Below, one piece after another: positions 47,847 through 56,689 of a DNA stretch of 64,000 nucleotides (its first letter is position 1; each line of letters opens with the position of its first letter). The notes below the pieces were generated by a model that did not search any database, was not told where the DNA came from, and worked only from the letters and a program-made list of their open reading frames with translations. Location of the stretch: the NCBI RefSeq assembly GCF_019737615.1, contig NZ_JAHKKS010000001.1, positions 583,223 to 647,222 on the forward strand, given 5' to 3'. The DNA comes from Sphingobium xanthum (GTDB lineage: Bacteria > Pseudomonadota > Alphaproteobacteria > Sphingomonadales > Sphingomonadaceae). Both the position numbers and the translations under genes were made by a program.

Positions 47847-49073
47847 TTATGCTCTGCGATCGGATCGCGCATTCACGAACAGGACGCAGGCCGCGCAAGC
47901 GAGCAGTGGCACGCAGTAGCTGAGGAAAAGCAGCGGAAGTGGAACCTGCGCAGCCATCAGGTAGCCGCCGAGCATCGGGCCGATGATCGCGCCGCTGCGG
48001 CCGATGCCGATCGCCCAGCCGATGCCGGTCGCGCGGAACTGGGCGGGGTAGGTAGACGCCGCGAGCGGCCACACGCCGTTATATCCGCCCTGCAGCAGGA
48101 CGCCGATGAGGAACGCGACGGTCAGTGTCATGCCGATCGACATGGTGGCGCTGCCGAAGACGATCATGGCGACTGCGGCGCCGGTGAGCATGGCGGGGAC
48201 GAGCCGGCCGAGCGGCAGCTTGACGGCGAGGAAGCTCATCGAAGCCGTGCCGACGAAGGCGCCGAGATTGTAGAGCGCGCCGGCGTAAATGCCGTTCGTC
48301 TCGGACAGGCCCGCTTCGATCGCCAGCTTCGGAATCCAGCTCACGATGAAATAGAGGACCATGAGGCCGAAGAAAACGGCGCCCCAGAGGAGCAGAGTCC
48401 GGCGGCGAAAGGCGGGGCTGAACAGAGAGCGTACATTGCCTGCCTCGGGCAGGTCCTGCGTCGCCGGTCCGGTTGCTCTGGGAAGCAGCCACCAGGCGGC
48501 GGGGCCGAGCACGACGGTGATGCAGCCGGCATAGATCAGCAGCGCCTGCCAGCCATGAGTCGGCAGCAGTTGCACGACCGATATGCCGGTGAAGACCGCC
48601 GCGAACGGATAACCCGCCTGCACCATGCCCACCGCCAGATTGCGGTGTGCCGCCGGCGCGGATTCGGCCGCCAGTGCCGCCATCGCCGCCAGAACGGTGC
48701 CGATCCCCGCGCCGACGATGACGCGCATCAGGAAGAATTGCGTCACGGACGTCACGAAGCCGCTCGCGATCATGCCTGCCGACATGAGGGCGAGGGCGGT
48801 CAGGATGATCCGCCGCCGCCCGAACCGATCGGCCAGCGGGGCGATGAACATGCCGCCGATCGCCATGCCGAGCAGGCCCGCGCTGAACAGATTGCCCATC
48901 GTCGCTGCGCCCAGGCCCCATTCGGACTGGAGGCGCGGCGCGATGAACGAGAGGATGGTGACATCAATGCCGTCCGCCATGTTTATGGCGAAGCACAAGG
49001 CGACGATCGCAAAGCCGCGCGATGACCAGCGATCGGGTCCGGCGCTCGATGTGCCGACGGGGGTAACAGCCAT
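47847..49073 (-). CDS. MFS transporter, aromatic acid/H+ symporter (AAHS) type
   Basis: Inner-membrane proton symporter, 408 residues with twelve predicted helices. The AAHS hallmark Asp pair is in helix 1 (NMADGIDVTILSFIAP). The loop 2-3 motif is PLADRFGRRRIILTAL, and helix 4-5 has the Arg/Gly-rich VIVGAGIGTVLAAMAALAAE. The family includes importers of 4-hydroxybenzoate, protocatechuate and related acids. In this cluster shikimate or quinate uptake into the cytoplasm is the natural guess. It follows tetR on the same strand (67 bases), with a strong GAGGAGAGG ribosome site, so the two probably share the operator-bearing promoter at 49967-49995. Confidence 0.93.
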   Translation of the reverse strand: MAVTPVGTSSAGPDRWSSRGFAIVALCFAINMADGIDVTILSFIAPRLQSEWGLGAATMGNLFSAGLLGMAIGGMFIAPLADRFGRRRIILTALALMSAGMIASGFVTSVTQFFLMRVIVGAGIGTVLAAMAALAAESAPAAHRNLAVGMVQAGYPFAAVFTGISVVQLLPTHGWQALLIYAGCITVVLGPAAWWLLPRATGPATQDLPEAGNVRSLFSPAFRRRTLLLWGAVFFGLMVLYFIVSWIPKLAIEAGLSETNGIYAGALYNLGAFVGTASMSFLAVKLPLGRLVPAMLTGAAVAMIVFGSATMSIGMTLTVAFLIGVLLQGGYNGVWPLAASTYPAQFRATGIGWAIGIGRSGAIIGPMLGGYLMAAQVPLPLLFLSYCVPLLACAACVLFVNARSDRRA

Positions 49074-49140
49074 ATCCTCTCCTCTTTGCCTGGCGCGTGG
49101 TCATGCGGAGAGGTCGGCCGGGCGCAGGCCCGGGGACGAG

Positions 49141-49788
49141 TCAGTCCGCCTTGGAAACCCACGCCAATATGATGTCGGCGACCTGCTTTGCCCGGCGCGC
49201 GATGGCGTCCGGGCTGGACATGTCGATCCCGAAATTGTGGGCGAACGTGAACTGGTTGGAGACGTAGTAGAAGCTCAGCGCAGAGATATTCAGGTGCAGG
49301 TCGATGGGGTCGATCCCGCTCTGGAACGTGCCTTCCGCCTCGCCGCGCCGGATGATGCTTTCCAGCAAGCCGATGACGCGGCGATTGCCCGTCGGCAGAT
49401 CGTCGATCTGCTTGAGATGCTCGGCGCGGTGGATGTTCTCGTTCATGACGAGACGCACGAGTTCGGGATGTTCCGAGTGATAATGGACGTCATGCTCGAT
49501 CAGCCGGCGCAGCGCGTCGGAGGCGCTGCCGCTCTCGATGTCGACCTTGCTCTCGCTCTCGCGCACGCGCCGATAGGCACGCTCCAGAACCGCTCGGTAG
49601 AGCTCGTCCTTGCCTTCGAAATAATAATAGATTTTGCGCTTGGTCGACCGGCCCGCAATCTCGTCGATCCGCGCACCCGCAAGGCCTTTCTCCACGAACT
49701 CCTGCGTCGCGATGTCGATGATCTGATTGACGGCTTGCTCGCGCGCTTCTGCATGGGAGCGGCGCGGTGCCTTGGTCGTGCCGGTCAT
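49141..49788 (-). CDS. TetR-family transcriptional repressor
   Basis: One-component repressor, 215 residues from ATG 49788 (AAGGA seven bases upstream). Longer in-frame sequence upstream to 49953 lacks family features. The N-terminal helix-turn-helix is QIIDIATQEFVEKGLAGARI plus the recognition region STKRKIYYYFEGKDEL. The C-terminal ligand domain is all-helical, with HDVHYHSEHPELVRLVMNEN typical of a TetR_C subfamily. It is transcribed divergently from quiC and ahead of the MFS gene. A near-identical operator block lies beside it (49967-49995) and in the receptor 2 promoter, so it is the likely regulator of the shikimate module, released by a pathway compound. Confidence 0.93.
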   Translation of the reverse strand: MTGTTKAPRRSHAEAREQAVNQIIDIATQEFVEKGLAGARIDEIAGRSTKRKIYYYFEGKDELYRAVLERAYRRVRESESKVDIESGSASDALRRLIEHDVHYHSEHPELVRLVMNENIHRAEHLKQIDDLPTGNRRVIGLLESIIRRGEAEGTFQSGIDPIDLHLNISALSFYYVSNQFTFAHNFGIDMSSPDAIARRAKQVADIILAWVSKAD

Positions 49789-49966
49789 TGATGGAGTCCT
49801 TGCCTGGCTTGATCGGTCGGTACGGCCCGCCTCGCGGCGCGGCTTGTCCGTTGGATAGCGGCAAATGGCGGCACGGTCTTTAGCGGAGATGCGCGGCATC
49901 CCTGCGTCCCTTTCGGGCGCCGGACGGCCGCTGCGCTGGTTCTTTCTCTCCACTGATCATGTTTTC

Positions 49967-49995
49967 CATTAATGTGACGAACTAGTCCCTAACAT
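49967..49995. promoter_or_regulatory. TetR-type operator/promoter in tetR-quiC divergent region
   Basis: On the minus strand this block aligns base for base with the receptor 2 promoter: ATGTTA in place of TTGACA, a 17-base spacer containing GGACTAGTTCGT, and TTAATG in place of TAAATG. The CTAG-centred dyad is kept with one changed base. It would govern tetR-MFS and possibly, from the other side, quiC. Confidence 0.65.
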
Positions 49996-50084
49996 TTCTT
50001 CTTTTGTCAATGCGGATGTCGTGTTAGGTCGCATCGACGAGCCGGCATGACAGAGCCGGAGGAGTCCGGAGAGAGCGAAGGTCA

Positions 50085-51947
50085 ATGAAGACGTCGATCG
50101 CCACCGTGTCGATCAGCGGATCGCTGGATGCCAAGTTGCGGGCGATTGCCGCAGCCGGCTTCGACGGCGCGGAGGTTTTCGAGAATGACCTGTTGTCCTC
50201 GCATCTGAGCGCGCGCGAGATCGCGGCGCTGATGAACGACCTCGGCCTCGTTTGCACAATGTTCCAGCCATTCCGGGATCTGGAAGGGCTTCCGGATGCG
50301 CAGCGTGCCCGCGCCTTCGACCGGCTCGAGCGCAAGTTCGACGTGATGGAGGAACTCGGCACGGACCTTCTGCTGGTCTGCTCGAGCTGTTCGCCGCTTG
50401 CGGAGGGTGATCGCGACCGGATCATCGCCGACCTCGCGGAAGCGGGGGAACGTGCCGGCCGCCGGGGTCTCCGCATCGGCTATGAAGCGCTCGCCTGGGG
50501 GCGCCATGTGAACGACCATCGCGACGCCTGGGGCCTCGTGCGCGACGTCGATCATCCCGCCATCGGCCTCGTGCTCGACAGTTTCCATTCGCTCGCCCGG
50601 CGTATCCCGTCGAGCAGCATCGGCGACATCCGGCCGGAAAAGCTCTTCATCGTGCAGGTGGCCGACGCGCCGCTGCTGGACATGGATTATCTCGGCTGGA
50701 GCCGACACTTCCGCGCGATGCCGGGGCAGGGCGATTTCCCGCTCGACGACTGGGCGGGCGCCATCCGTAAGATAGGTTACGAAGGCTATTGGAGCCTCGA
50801 AATCTTCAACGACCGCTTCCGGGCCGGTTCGGCGTCGAGCGTGGCGGTCGATGGCTATCGGTCGCTGCGTATCCTGGAGGGCGGCATCTCGAAACCCTCC
50901 GGCGTGGCAACCGGCATGCCGCCAGCCATCGCGCCGCTCGGCGTCGAGTTCATCGAGTTCGCGGCCAGCCCGGACGAGGCGGAGGAACTCGAGCCGATGC
51001 TCCGACCGCTCGGCTTCCGGCCCGTCGCGCGGCATCGCTCCAAGGACGTGACGCGCTGGCAGCAGGGCGCAATCAACATCGTGGTCAATTGCGAGCCGGA
51101 AGGGCTGGCGCACAGCTTCGACAGCGTCCACGGCGCGTCCGTCTGCGCGATCGGCGTCGCCGTCGATAATGTCGAGGATGCGCTGGCGCGGGCGGACAGC
51201 CTGCACATTCCCCGGTTCGAGCAGGCGGTAGCCCCGGGCGAATGGCCGATCCCGAGCGTGCGCGGCGTTGGAGGCAGTCTCGTCTATTTCGTCGATGGCG
51301 CCACGCGCGAGGCGATGTGGGCGCATGAGTTTCCGCATGCGCTCGAAGAGGAGGGCGATGCAGCCCTGCTCGGCGAGATCGATCACATCGCGCAGACGAT
51401 GCAATATGAGGAATTTCTGAGCTGGCTCCTCTTCTATGTGGGGCTGTTCGAGGTTCGAAAGACGCCGCAGCTCGAAATCGCCGATCCGATGGGTCTCGTA
51501 CAAAGCCAGGCGGTCGAGACGCCGGGCCGACGGATGCGGATCACGCTCAACGGCTCACTGGCCGCGCAATCGCTCTCCTCGCGCTTCATCCAGAATTATT
51601 TCGGCGCGGGTGTTCAGCACATCGCCTTCTCGACCACGGACGTCTTCGGCGTCGCCGAAGCGTCGCAGGCTGCCGGTCTTCCGCGCCTCGCCATCCCGCG
51701 CAATTATTATGACGACCTCGAAGCCCGCTGGGACCTCGATCCGGCGCTCATCGAGCGCATGGCCGCGCTGGACATCCTCTACGATCGCGACGGTGAGGCC
51801 GAATATTTCCAGTTCTACAGCCGGGCTTTCGCGCGGCGGGTGTTCTTCGAGATCGTCGAGCGGCGCGGATATGAGGGCTATGGCGCCGTCAACGCGCCGA
51901 TCCGTCTCGCGGCCCAGGCAAGACATAAGCCGGAATTTCTGGACTGA
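50085..51947 (+). CDS. quiC: 3-dehydroshikimate dehydratase (QuiC-type, fused to HPPD-like domain)
   Basis: Converts 3-dehydroshikimate to protocatechuate, feeding the ring-cleavage pathways. It has 620 residues in two parts. Residues 1-275 form a sugar-phosphate-isomerase-like TIM barrel with metal ligands in YEALAWGRH (Glu), LVLDSFHSLA (Asp and His) and SLEIFNDRF (Glu). Residues about 285-610 form a 4-hydroxyphenylpyruvate-dioxygenase-like VOC domain that keeps the metal triad: His in EIDHIAQ, His in GVQHIAF, Glu in FFEIVERRGYEGYG. This fusion is the known QuiC1 architecture. It opens a plus-strand run with two esterases and a propeller protein. The start follows GGAG at a moderate distance. 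Confidence 0.93.
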   Translation: MKTSIATVSISGSLDAKLRAIAAAGFDGAEVFENDLLSSHLSAREIAALMNDLGLVCTMFQPFRDLEGLPDAQRARAFDRLERKFDVMEELGTDLLLVCSSCSPLAEGDRDRIIADLAEAGERAGRRGLRIGYEALAWGRHVNDHRDAWGLVRDVDHPAIGLVLDSFHSLARRIPSSSIGDIRPEKLFIVQVADAPLLDMDYLGWSRHFRAMPGQGDFPLDDWAGAIRKIGYEGYWSLEIFNDRFRAGSASSVAVDGYRSLRILEGGISKPSGVATGMPPAIAPLGVEFIEFAASPDEAEELEPMLRPLGFRPVARHRSKDVTRWQQGAINIVVNCEPEGLAHSFDSVHGASVCAIGVAVDNVEDALARADSLHIPRFEQAVAPGEWPIPSVRGVGGSLVYFVDGATREAMWAHEFPHALEEEGDAALLGEIDHIAQTMQYEEFLSWLLFYVGLFEVRKTPQLEIADPMGLVQSQAVETPGRRMRITLNGSLAAQSLSSRFIQNYFGAGVQHIAFSTTDVFGVAEASQAAGLPRLAIPRNYYDDLEARWDLDPALIERMAALDILYDRDGEAEYFQFYSRAFARRVFFEIVERRGYEGYGAVNAPIRLAAQARHKPEFLD

Positions 51948-51959
51948 GGAGAGAGTGCC

Positions 51960-52955
51960 ATGAGGAGACTCGCAAAGGCGAGCCTGTGCGTTTCGACATT
52001 GACCCTTCTTGTCGCGACAGGTGTCGGCGCGTCAGCACAACAGGTCGGGAAACGCGATTTCCCGGTCGCGGACGCGCCGGTGCTCACCGATCATTTGCCC
52101 AACCCGCCGGTCACCTTCGCGAATGGGGTCAAGGCCTGGCGCGATGTCGTCTATCAGACGCTGCCCGGCTATCGGCCGCAGATCGTCGACGTCTATGTGC
52201 CCGCCAAGCCCGGGCCGCACCCGCTGATCCTCTATATCCACGGCGGCGGCTGGATGGGCGGCCATACGCGCCATTCGGGCGCGCTCGCTGATTTCCCGAA
52301 AGTGCTGGCTGCCCTCGCGGCCGAGGGCTTTGTCGTCGCGAGCCTCGAATATCGGCTGTCGGGTGAAGCGGCCTTCCCCGCGCAACTCCAGGATTCGAAT
52401 GCCGCCCTGCGCTTTCTGCGTGCCCATGCCGGGGAATATCACATCGATCCCAAGCGCGTTGGCGTCTGGGGCGGATCGGCGGGCGGGCATCTCACCGCGC
52501 TCACCGCGACCACCTGCCGCAACACGACGCTCGATCCAGCGGCAGGAGAGGACGGGTGTGTGCAGGCGGCCGTGACCTGGTACGGCGTCTTCGACTTCGC
52601 CGGCATGACGGCCGCGCCGGACGGCAACAGCGCCGGCAAGCGCCTACTCGGCTGCGCGGAAACCTGCCCGGACGACAAGATCAGGTCCGTCAGCCCGGTC
52701 AGCTATATCGACAGTCAGGATCCACCGTTCCTCCTGATCCACGGCGAAGAGGACAAGGTCGTCCCCGTTGCCCAGTCGCGGATCGGCGAGGCTGCGCTGC
52801 GCAAGGCCGGTGTGTCCGTCGAGAGCATCTATATCGCCGGCGTCGATCACAGCTTCATCGGGGCAACTCCTGCCGCGACACGCGACGCCACGCTCCGCGC
52901 AACCAATGCGACCTTCGATTTCTTTCACGACAAGCTCGGCGTGCCGCGGCCATGA
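51960..52955 (+). CDS. exported alpha/beta-hydrolase esterase
   Basis: Secreted serine esterase, 331 residues, starting 12 bases after quiC with GAGGAGAGAG ahead. The signal peptide ends VGASAQQ. The oxyanion motif is YIHGGGWMGG and the nucleophile elbow is WGGSAGGHL. The acid and His lie in LIHGEEDKVVP and GVDHSFIG, so the triad is complete. It belongs to the BD-FAE/hormone-sensitive-lipase-like group. With quiC and the dehydrogenase nearby it may split quinate or shikimate esters such as chlorogenate in the periplasm; that substrate is inference. Its stop overlaps the next esterase's start by four bases (ATGA). Confidence 0.92.
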   Translation: MRRLAKASLCVSTLTLLVATGVGASAQQVGKRDFPVADAPVLTDHLPNPPVTFANGVKAWRDVVYQTLPGYRPQIVDVYVPAKPGPHPLILYIHGGGWMGGHTRHSGALADFPKVLAALAAEGFVVASLEYRLSGEAAFPAQLQDSNAALRFLRAHAGEYHIDPKRVGVWGGSAGGHLTALTATTCRNTTLDPAAGEDGCVQAAVTWYGVFDFAGMTAAPDGNSAGKRLLGCAETCPDDKIRSVSPVSYIDSQDPPFLLIHGEEDKVVPVAQSRIGEAALRKAGVSVESIYIAGVDHSFIGATPAATRDATLRATNATFDFFHDKLGVPRP

Positions 52956-54541
52956 GGCGGGCGGCATTGAGTATCGGCGGAACGCTGCTCTCCGCCGCGC
53001 TTCTCACGCTCGGCACAGCAGCGTCTGGACAGGCCATCGCCGTCGATGGCGGATCGATCGATGGGCGCGCTTTGCCCTCCGGCGTCAAGGCATGGCTCGG
53101 TGTGCCCTTTGCTGCGCCGCCGGTCCGCAACCTGCGCTGGCGCCCGCCCGCGCCGGTCGAGCGCTGGTCCGGCACGCTGCACGCAGATCGCTATGCGCCC
53201 GAATGCCTCCAGCCGCTGCGCAGTGCCGGCCAGAACCATTATTTCGGCGAGGAAGCGACCAGCGAGGACTGCCTCTATCTGAACATCTGGGCGCCTGCGA
53301 AGGCCCGCAAGGCGCCGGTCATCGTCTGGATCTACGGCGGCGGTTTCAACATCGGCTCGGCGAGCATGGCGAACTATTCCGGCGAGCCGCTGGCCAGCGC
53401 CGGCGTGGTGCGCATCAACATTGCCTATCGCGTCGGGCCGCTGGGTTTTCTCGCGCATCCCGATCTGACGCGCGAATCTGGCTATGGCGGTTCGGGCAAT
53501 TATGGCCTGATGGACCAGATTGCCGCGCTCCAGTGGATCCGTCGCAACATCGCCAAATTCGGCGGCGATCCCGCTAATGTGACGATCGTCGGCCAGTCGG
53601 CGGGGTCGATGTCGGTCTCGCTGCTGCAGATCAGTCCGCTCGCCAAAGGACTTTTCGCCCGTGCAGTCGGAATGAGCGGCAGTGCCTTCGGCGGCATGCT
53701 CGGCCCGGCGCCGCTGGCGCAGGCGGAAGGGCAGGGGCTTGCCCTGCAGAAGGAACTGGGCGTCGCCTCGCTGCAGGCGCTGCGCGAAGTGCCGGGCGAC
53801 CGCCTGATCGCCGCGACGACGCGCCGCGATCCGACAGTGCTGGACGGGCATGTGTTGACGGGGACGGCCGAGCAGATTTTCGAACGGCGGCAGCACAGCG
53901 ACGTCCCGGTATTGATCGGCTATACGCGGGACGAGAGTTTCCGGCCGTTCGGCGCGATCCGATCGTCGGCCTACCTGCAAGCGGCGGTGCGCGAGCGCTT
54001 TCCCGACCAAGCGGATGCGATCTTGGCGGCCTATGCGGGCACCGATCCGGCGCGCGCGGCAGCCGATATCGCGCGTGACGCCACGGTGGGGCGCCAGACG
54101 GCAGAATGGGCACGCTATCAGCAGCGCAACGGCACCGCGCCAGCCTATGCTTTCTTCTTCACGCGCCGCCAGCCTTATGCGCCTGGCATCACCTTCAACG
54201 ATCATGATCCGGCGACCGTGGGCGCCTATCATAGCGGCGACATTCCCTATTGGCTGCGCACCCGCGACGCCTTCAACCTGTTCCGCACGACGCGCAACTG
54301 GGAACCGGGCGATGTCGCGCTCGAGCGGACCATGTCCGATGCGCTGATTTCCTTCGCGCAGGACGGCAAGCCGGTCAGCCCGCAAGAAGGGGCGTGGCCG
54401 ATGTTCAACGCAGACGCGCCGCGTCTCATGTCGCTGGGCCTCGAGAGCCGGGCGATAGACTGGCCGCACTTTGCCGACATGATGCGTTTCGGCGCGCCGG
54501 TCGCGGGCGAGCGCCCGCGCGACGCCCGCCCGCGCGACTGA
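52952..54541 (+). CDS. exported type-B carboxylesterase
   Basis: Carboxylesterase of the COesterase family, 529 residues. The start ATG 52952 overlaps the upstream esterase stop; longer in-frame sequence is shadow. The signal peptide ends ASGQAIA. Family marks are FAAPPVRNLRWRPP, EDCLYLNIWAP, the oxyanion WIYGGGFNIGS, and the nucleophile GQSAGS (Ser in VTIVGQSAGSMSVSL). The Glu is probably in GYTRDESF, and the His is in AYHSGDIPYWL. Related bacterial enzymes hydrolyse bulky esters, for example FumD on fumonisin. In this cluster it is a second candidate for release of a quinate- or shikimate-type acid from an ester. It ends with an Arg/Pro-rich tail. Confidence 0.94.
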   Translation: MRRAALSIGGTLLSAALLTLGTAASGQAIAVDGGSIDGRALPSGVKAWLGVPFAAPPVRNLRWRPPAPVERWSGTLHADRYAPECLQPLRSAGQNHYFGEEATSEDCLYLNIWAPAKARKAPVIVWIYGGGFNIGSASMANYSGEPLASAGVVRINIAYRVGPLGFLAHPDLTRESGYGGSGNYGLMDQIAALQWIRRNIAKFGGDPANVTIVGQSAGSMSVSLLQISPLAKGLFARAVGMSGSAFGGMLGPAPLAQAEGQGLALQKELGVASLQALREVPGDRLIAATTRRDPTVLDGHVLTGTAEQIFERRQHSDVPVLIGYTRDESFRPFGAIRSSAYLQAAVRERFPDQADAILAAYAGTDPARAAADIARDATVGRQTAEWARYQQRNGTAPAYAFFFTRRQPYAPGITFNDHDPATVGAYHSGDIPYWLRTRDAFNLFRTTRNWEPGDVALERTMSDALISFAQDGKPVSPQEGAWPMFNADAPRLMSLGLESRAIDWPHFADMMRFGAPVAGERPRDARPRD

Positions 54542-54543
54542 TC

Positions 54544-55605
54544 ATGATTTCGGCCCTGCTTGCGGCTGCGCTCGCCAGCACAGCGGATTCGGGCGCGGCT
54601 GCGATCGATCCGTGCATCCCGGACGAGGAGCTTTCTTATGTCTGCGGAGCCGAAAAGCCTGAAGATGTCGTCGCCATGGAAGGCACCAAATGGCTGATCG
54701 CCAGCGGCTTTTCGACAGGCGCGGGACTCAAGCTCGTCGATACGAAGAGCCGGACATTCGCGCTCTGGTATCGCGGTACCGTCGATCAGATCGATCCGGA
54801 CGCGCATGACTTCCCGCACTGCCAGGGCCGTCTTGATCCGGCCCTGTTCAACGCGCGCGGGCTCTCCATTCGGCAGGCGGGGCTGGGGCGCTGGCGGTTG
54901 CTGGTCGTCAATCATGGCGGCCGCGAGTCGATCGAGATCTTCGATGTCGCGATGCGGTCGGGCCTGCCGCATCTGACCTGGCGGGGTTGCCTCCCGATGC
55001 CGGAGGGCCAGGTCGCCAACAGTGTTGCGAGCTTTTCGGACGGAACGATCCTGACGACCGTGCTGACGCGGCCGGGGACGACCATTGCCGATTTCGTGCA
55101 GGGCAGGGCGACCGGCGCCGTCTGGCAATGGCGCCCGGGCGATGCGTCGTTCACGCTGCTTCCCGGCACGGAACTGCCCGGAAACAACGGGCTGGAGACC
55201 GATCCGGACGATCGCCATTTCCACGTCGTCGCTTTCGGCTGGCATGCCGTCATTACCTTCGACCGCGCCGACACCAAGCGCCCGGTCTCGCGGATCGAGG
55301 CGCCCGATTTCATGCCGGACAATATCCACTGGACCGGCGGACGCCTGCTGCTCGCCGGCATGCGTCATGACGAACCGGCCTGCGGTGGTCTGCGCCGCGT
55401 GATCGACGGGATTGCCGATCCGATGGTTTGCCATCGCGGATGGATCGTGGGCGAACTGGACCGCGCGCAAAACCGCATCCGCACGATCGCCTATGGCACG
55501 CCGCGCCCGCGGTTCAACGGGCTGTCGGCCGCAGCGCTGGTCGATGGCGCTCTCTGGCTCGGCTCCTATCAGTCCGCGCGTCTGGCGGTCGTGCCGCTGC
55601 CCTGA
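54544..55605 (+). CDS. exported beta-propeller protein, SMP-30/gluconolactonase-like
   Basis: 353 residues from ATG 54544, starting 2 bases after the carboxylesterase stop. A short leader (ISALLAAALASTADSGAA) suggests export. The body has repeated strand patterns of a six-bladed propeller (EDVVAMEGTKWLIASGF, RLLVVNHGGRESIEIF, PDFMPDNIHWTGGRLLLAGM). These recall SMP-30, arylesterase or strictosidine-synthase-like lactonases; Asn-Asn in PGNNGLETD and the Asn-His pair fit metal-lined pockets of that fold. No clear catalytic set can be assigned. As last gene of the quiC-esterase run it might open a lactone formed from the released acid. Confidence 0.75.
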   Translation: MISALLAAALASTADSGAAAIDPCIPDEELSYVCGAEKPEDVVAMEGTKWLIASGFSTGAGLKLVDTKSRTFALWYRGTVDQIDPDAHDFPHCQGRLDPALFNARGLSIRQAGLGRWRLLVVNHGGRESIEIFDVAMRSGLPHLTWRGCLPMPEGQVANSVASFSDGTILTTVLTRPGTTIADFVQGRATGAVWQWRPGDASFTLLPGTELPGNNGLETDPDDRHFHVVAFGWHAVITFDRADTKRPVSRIEAPDFMPDNIHWTGGRLLLAGMRHDEPACGGLRRVIDGIADPMVCHRGWIVGELDRAQNRIRTIAYGTPRPRFNGLSAAALVDGALWLGSYQSARLAVVPLP

Positions 55606-55905
55606 GGAGCGTAAACGCTGCTCGTTTGGACGGAGGCATACCAACAAAACTACCAACAGGCACGAAAGCTGGCGCCAACCATGTCTTTTGGACATTCCAA
55701 GAAGACGATTCAAGGACTAGCCGAGCATCGCCTCGATCTCAAAACTGGGGTCATCGTGGAGTTTGATGCGCCGGGCGCGGTCAACCAGCGCAGCGTGTAA
55801 GACAGCCGCCAAGTCTTTCGATCACCGCCTGCGAAGGAACTTGTCGCTGGTCTCGTACAGGGCAAACCGATGAGCTAAGCTGGATCTATATTCCGAGCAT
55901 GTGCT
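55606..55905. other. 300-base region between two modules, with a possible degraded gene end
   Basis: No intact gene. On the minus strand, 55717-55905 reads as the tail of a protein with one in-frame TGA at 55822-55824: a stretch ending ALYETSDKFLRRR, the stop, then SKDLAAVLHAALVDRARR and DPSFEIEAMLG to a TAG. I do not recognise it. GC and codon use differ from both sides, so it may be a decayed remnant marking a junction. Confidence 0.35.
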
Positions 55906-56655
55906 TCAAACACGATAGATGGCGAAGAGCTTGGTCACGTCCTCGCGGCTCTGCCAGGCGCAATGCGCTCCCTCCTCAGCAAGAACGATGTCACCTTTCG
56001 CGAACGTCTGGCTGCGGCCGGTCTCGTCGGTCAGAGTGACCGATCCGGCCAGGAGATACATGATCTCATAATGGCCGTAGCGAAAGCCGTGGCGATGATA
56101 GGCTGTCGATGTCCAGGTGCCACAGACGAAGCGGCCGTCATCGACCCGGTAGTCGTTGTGATTGGAGCATTCGGGTGCCGGGCCCACGAGTATATCGGCT
56201 GCAGGTTTGGCGGATGGCAGAAATTCGGGCGCTTTGCTGAGCGGTGTGATCGGCGTATCCGATGCCGTGCTCCCAGGATATCGCATGAAGAGAAGCTGCG
56301 CTTCATTTTCTGCCTTCCAGTCGAATGCGCAACCCATAGGCAGGACCGCAGCATCCCCGTCTTCAAGCGTCACAGTTCCATTTTTGGTTACGAACTCGAC
56401 GCGACCCTGCACGACCAAAACGAACTCGTCCGCGGGCATGGCAGGGACATGGCCATATTCGTGTGTCAGCAAAATCGCACCGACTGGTGATGTTCGATCG
56501 GCTGCCTGCAGCGCTACCCGGCGTTGCAGAAAGCTCTGCCCGCCCTGCGGCAAGTCCCGCAACGCACCGAGACGTTCTGCCAGGAAGGCACCTAGATCGA
56601 CAAAGGATGGCATTCGGGCCTCATTGCCGGCGGAAAGATCGATCATCTGTTGCAT
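55906..56655 (-). CDS. bicupin domain protein
   Basis: 249 residues with two cupin folds. The first lies at about 60-125 (GAILLTHEYGHVPAMPADEF, VVQGRVEFVTKNG). The second, at about 175-245, is of the Cupin_3 (DUF861) type with STAYHRHGFRYGHYEIMYLL and KGDIVLAEEGAHCAW. Several His and Glu in the second barrel could bind a metal. The double-cupin plan recalls ureidoglycine aminohydrolase, but no purine-breakdown genes are here, so that is only one possibility. It is preceded by a separate promoter region and lies 34 bases after the stop of the next minus-strand gene. Substrate unknown. Confidence 0.8.
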   Translation of the reverse strand: MQQMIDLSAGNEARMPSFVDLGAFLAERLGALRDLPQGGQSFLQRRVALQAADRTSPVGAILLTHEYGHVPAMPADEFVLVVQGRVEFVTKNGTVTLEDGDAAVLPMGCAFDWKAENEAQLLFMRYPGSTASDTPITPLSKAPEFLPSAKPAADILVGPAPECSNHNDYRVDDGRFVCGTWTSTAYHRHGFRYGHYEIMYLLAGSVTLTDETGRSQTFAKGDIVLAEEGAHCAWQSREDVTKLFAIYRV

Positions 56656-56689
56656 CGGACACTCGCTGTTGAAGAGACCTGAACTTCCG

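Noticed and set aside
52952..54541. Fumonisin-degradation cluster (FumD-like esterase with TonB receptor and MFS)
   Set aside because: The esterase is generic for its family, and the fumonisin aminotransferase and other fum genes are missing; quiC and aroE point to shikimate-type acids.
55906..56655. Ureidoglycine aminohydrolase
   Set aside because: The bicupin plan fits, but no allantoin or ureide genes are nearby, so only the domain call is kept.
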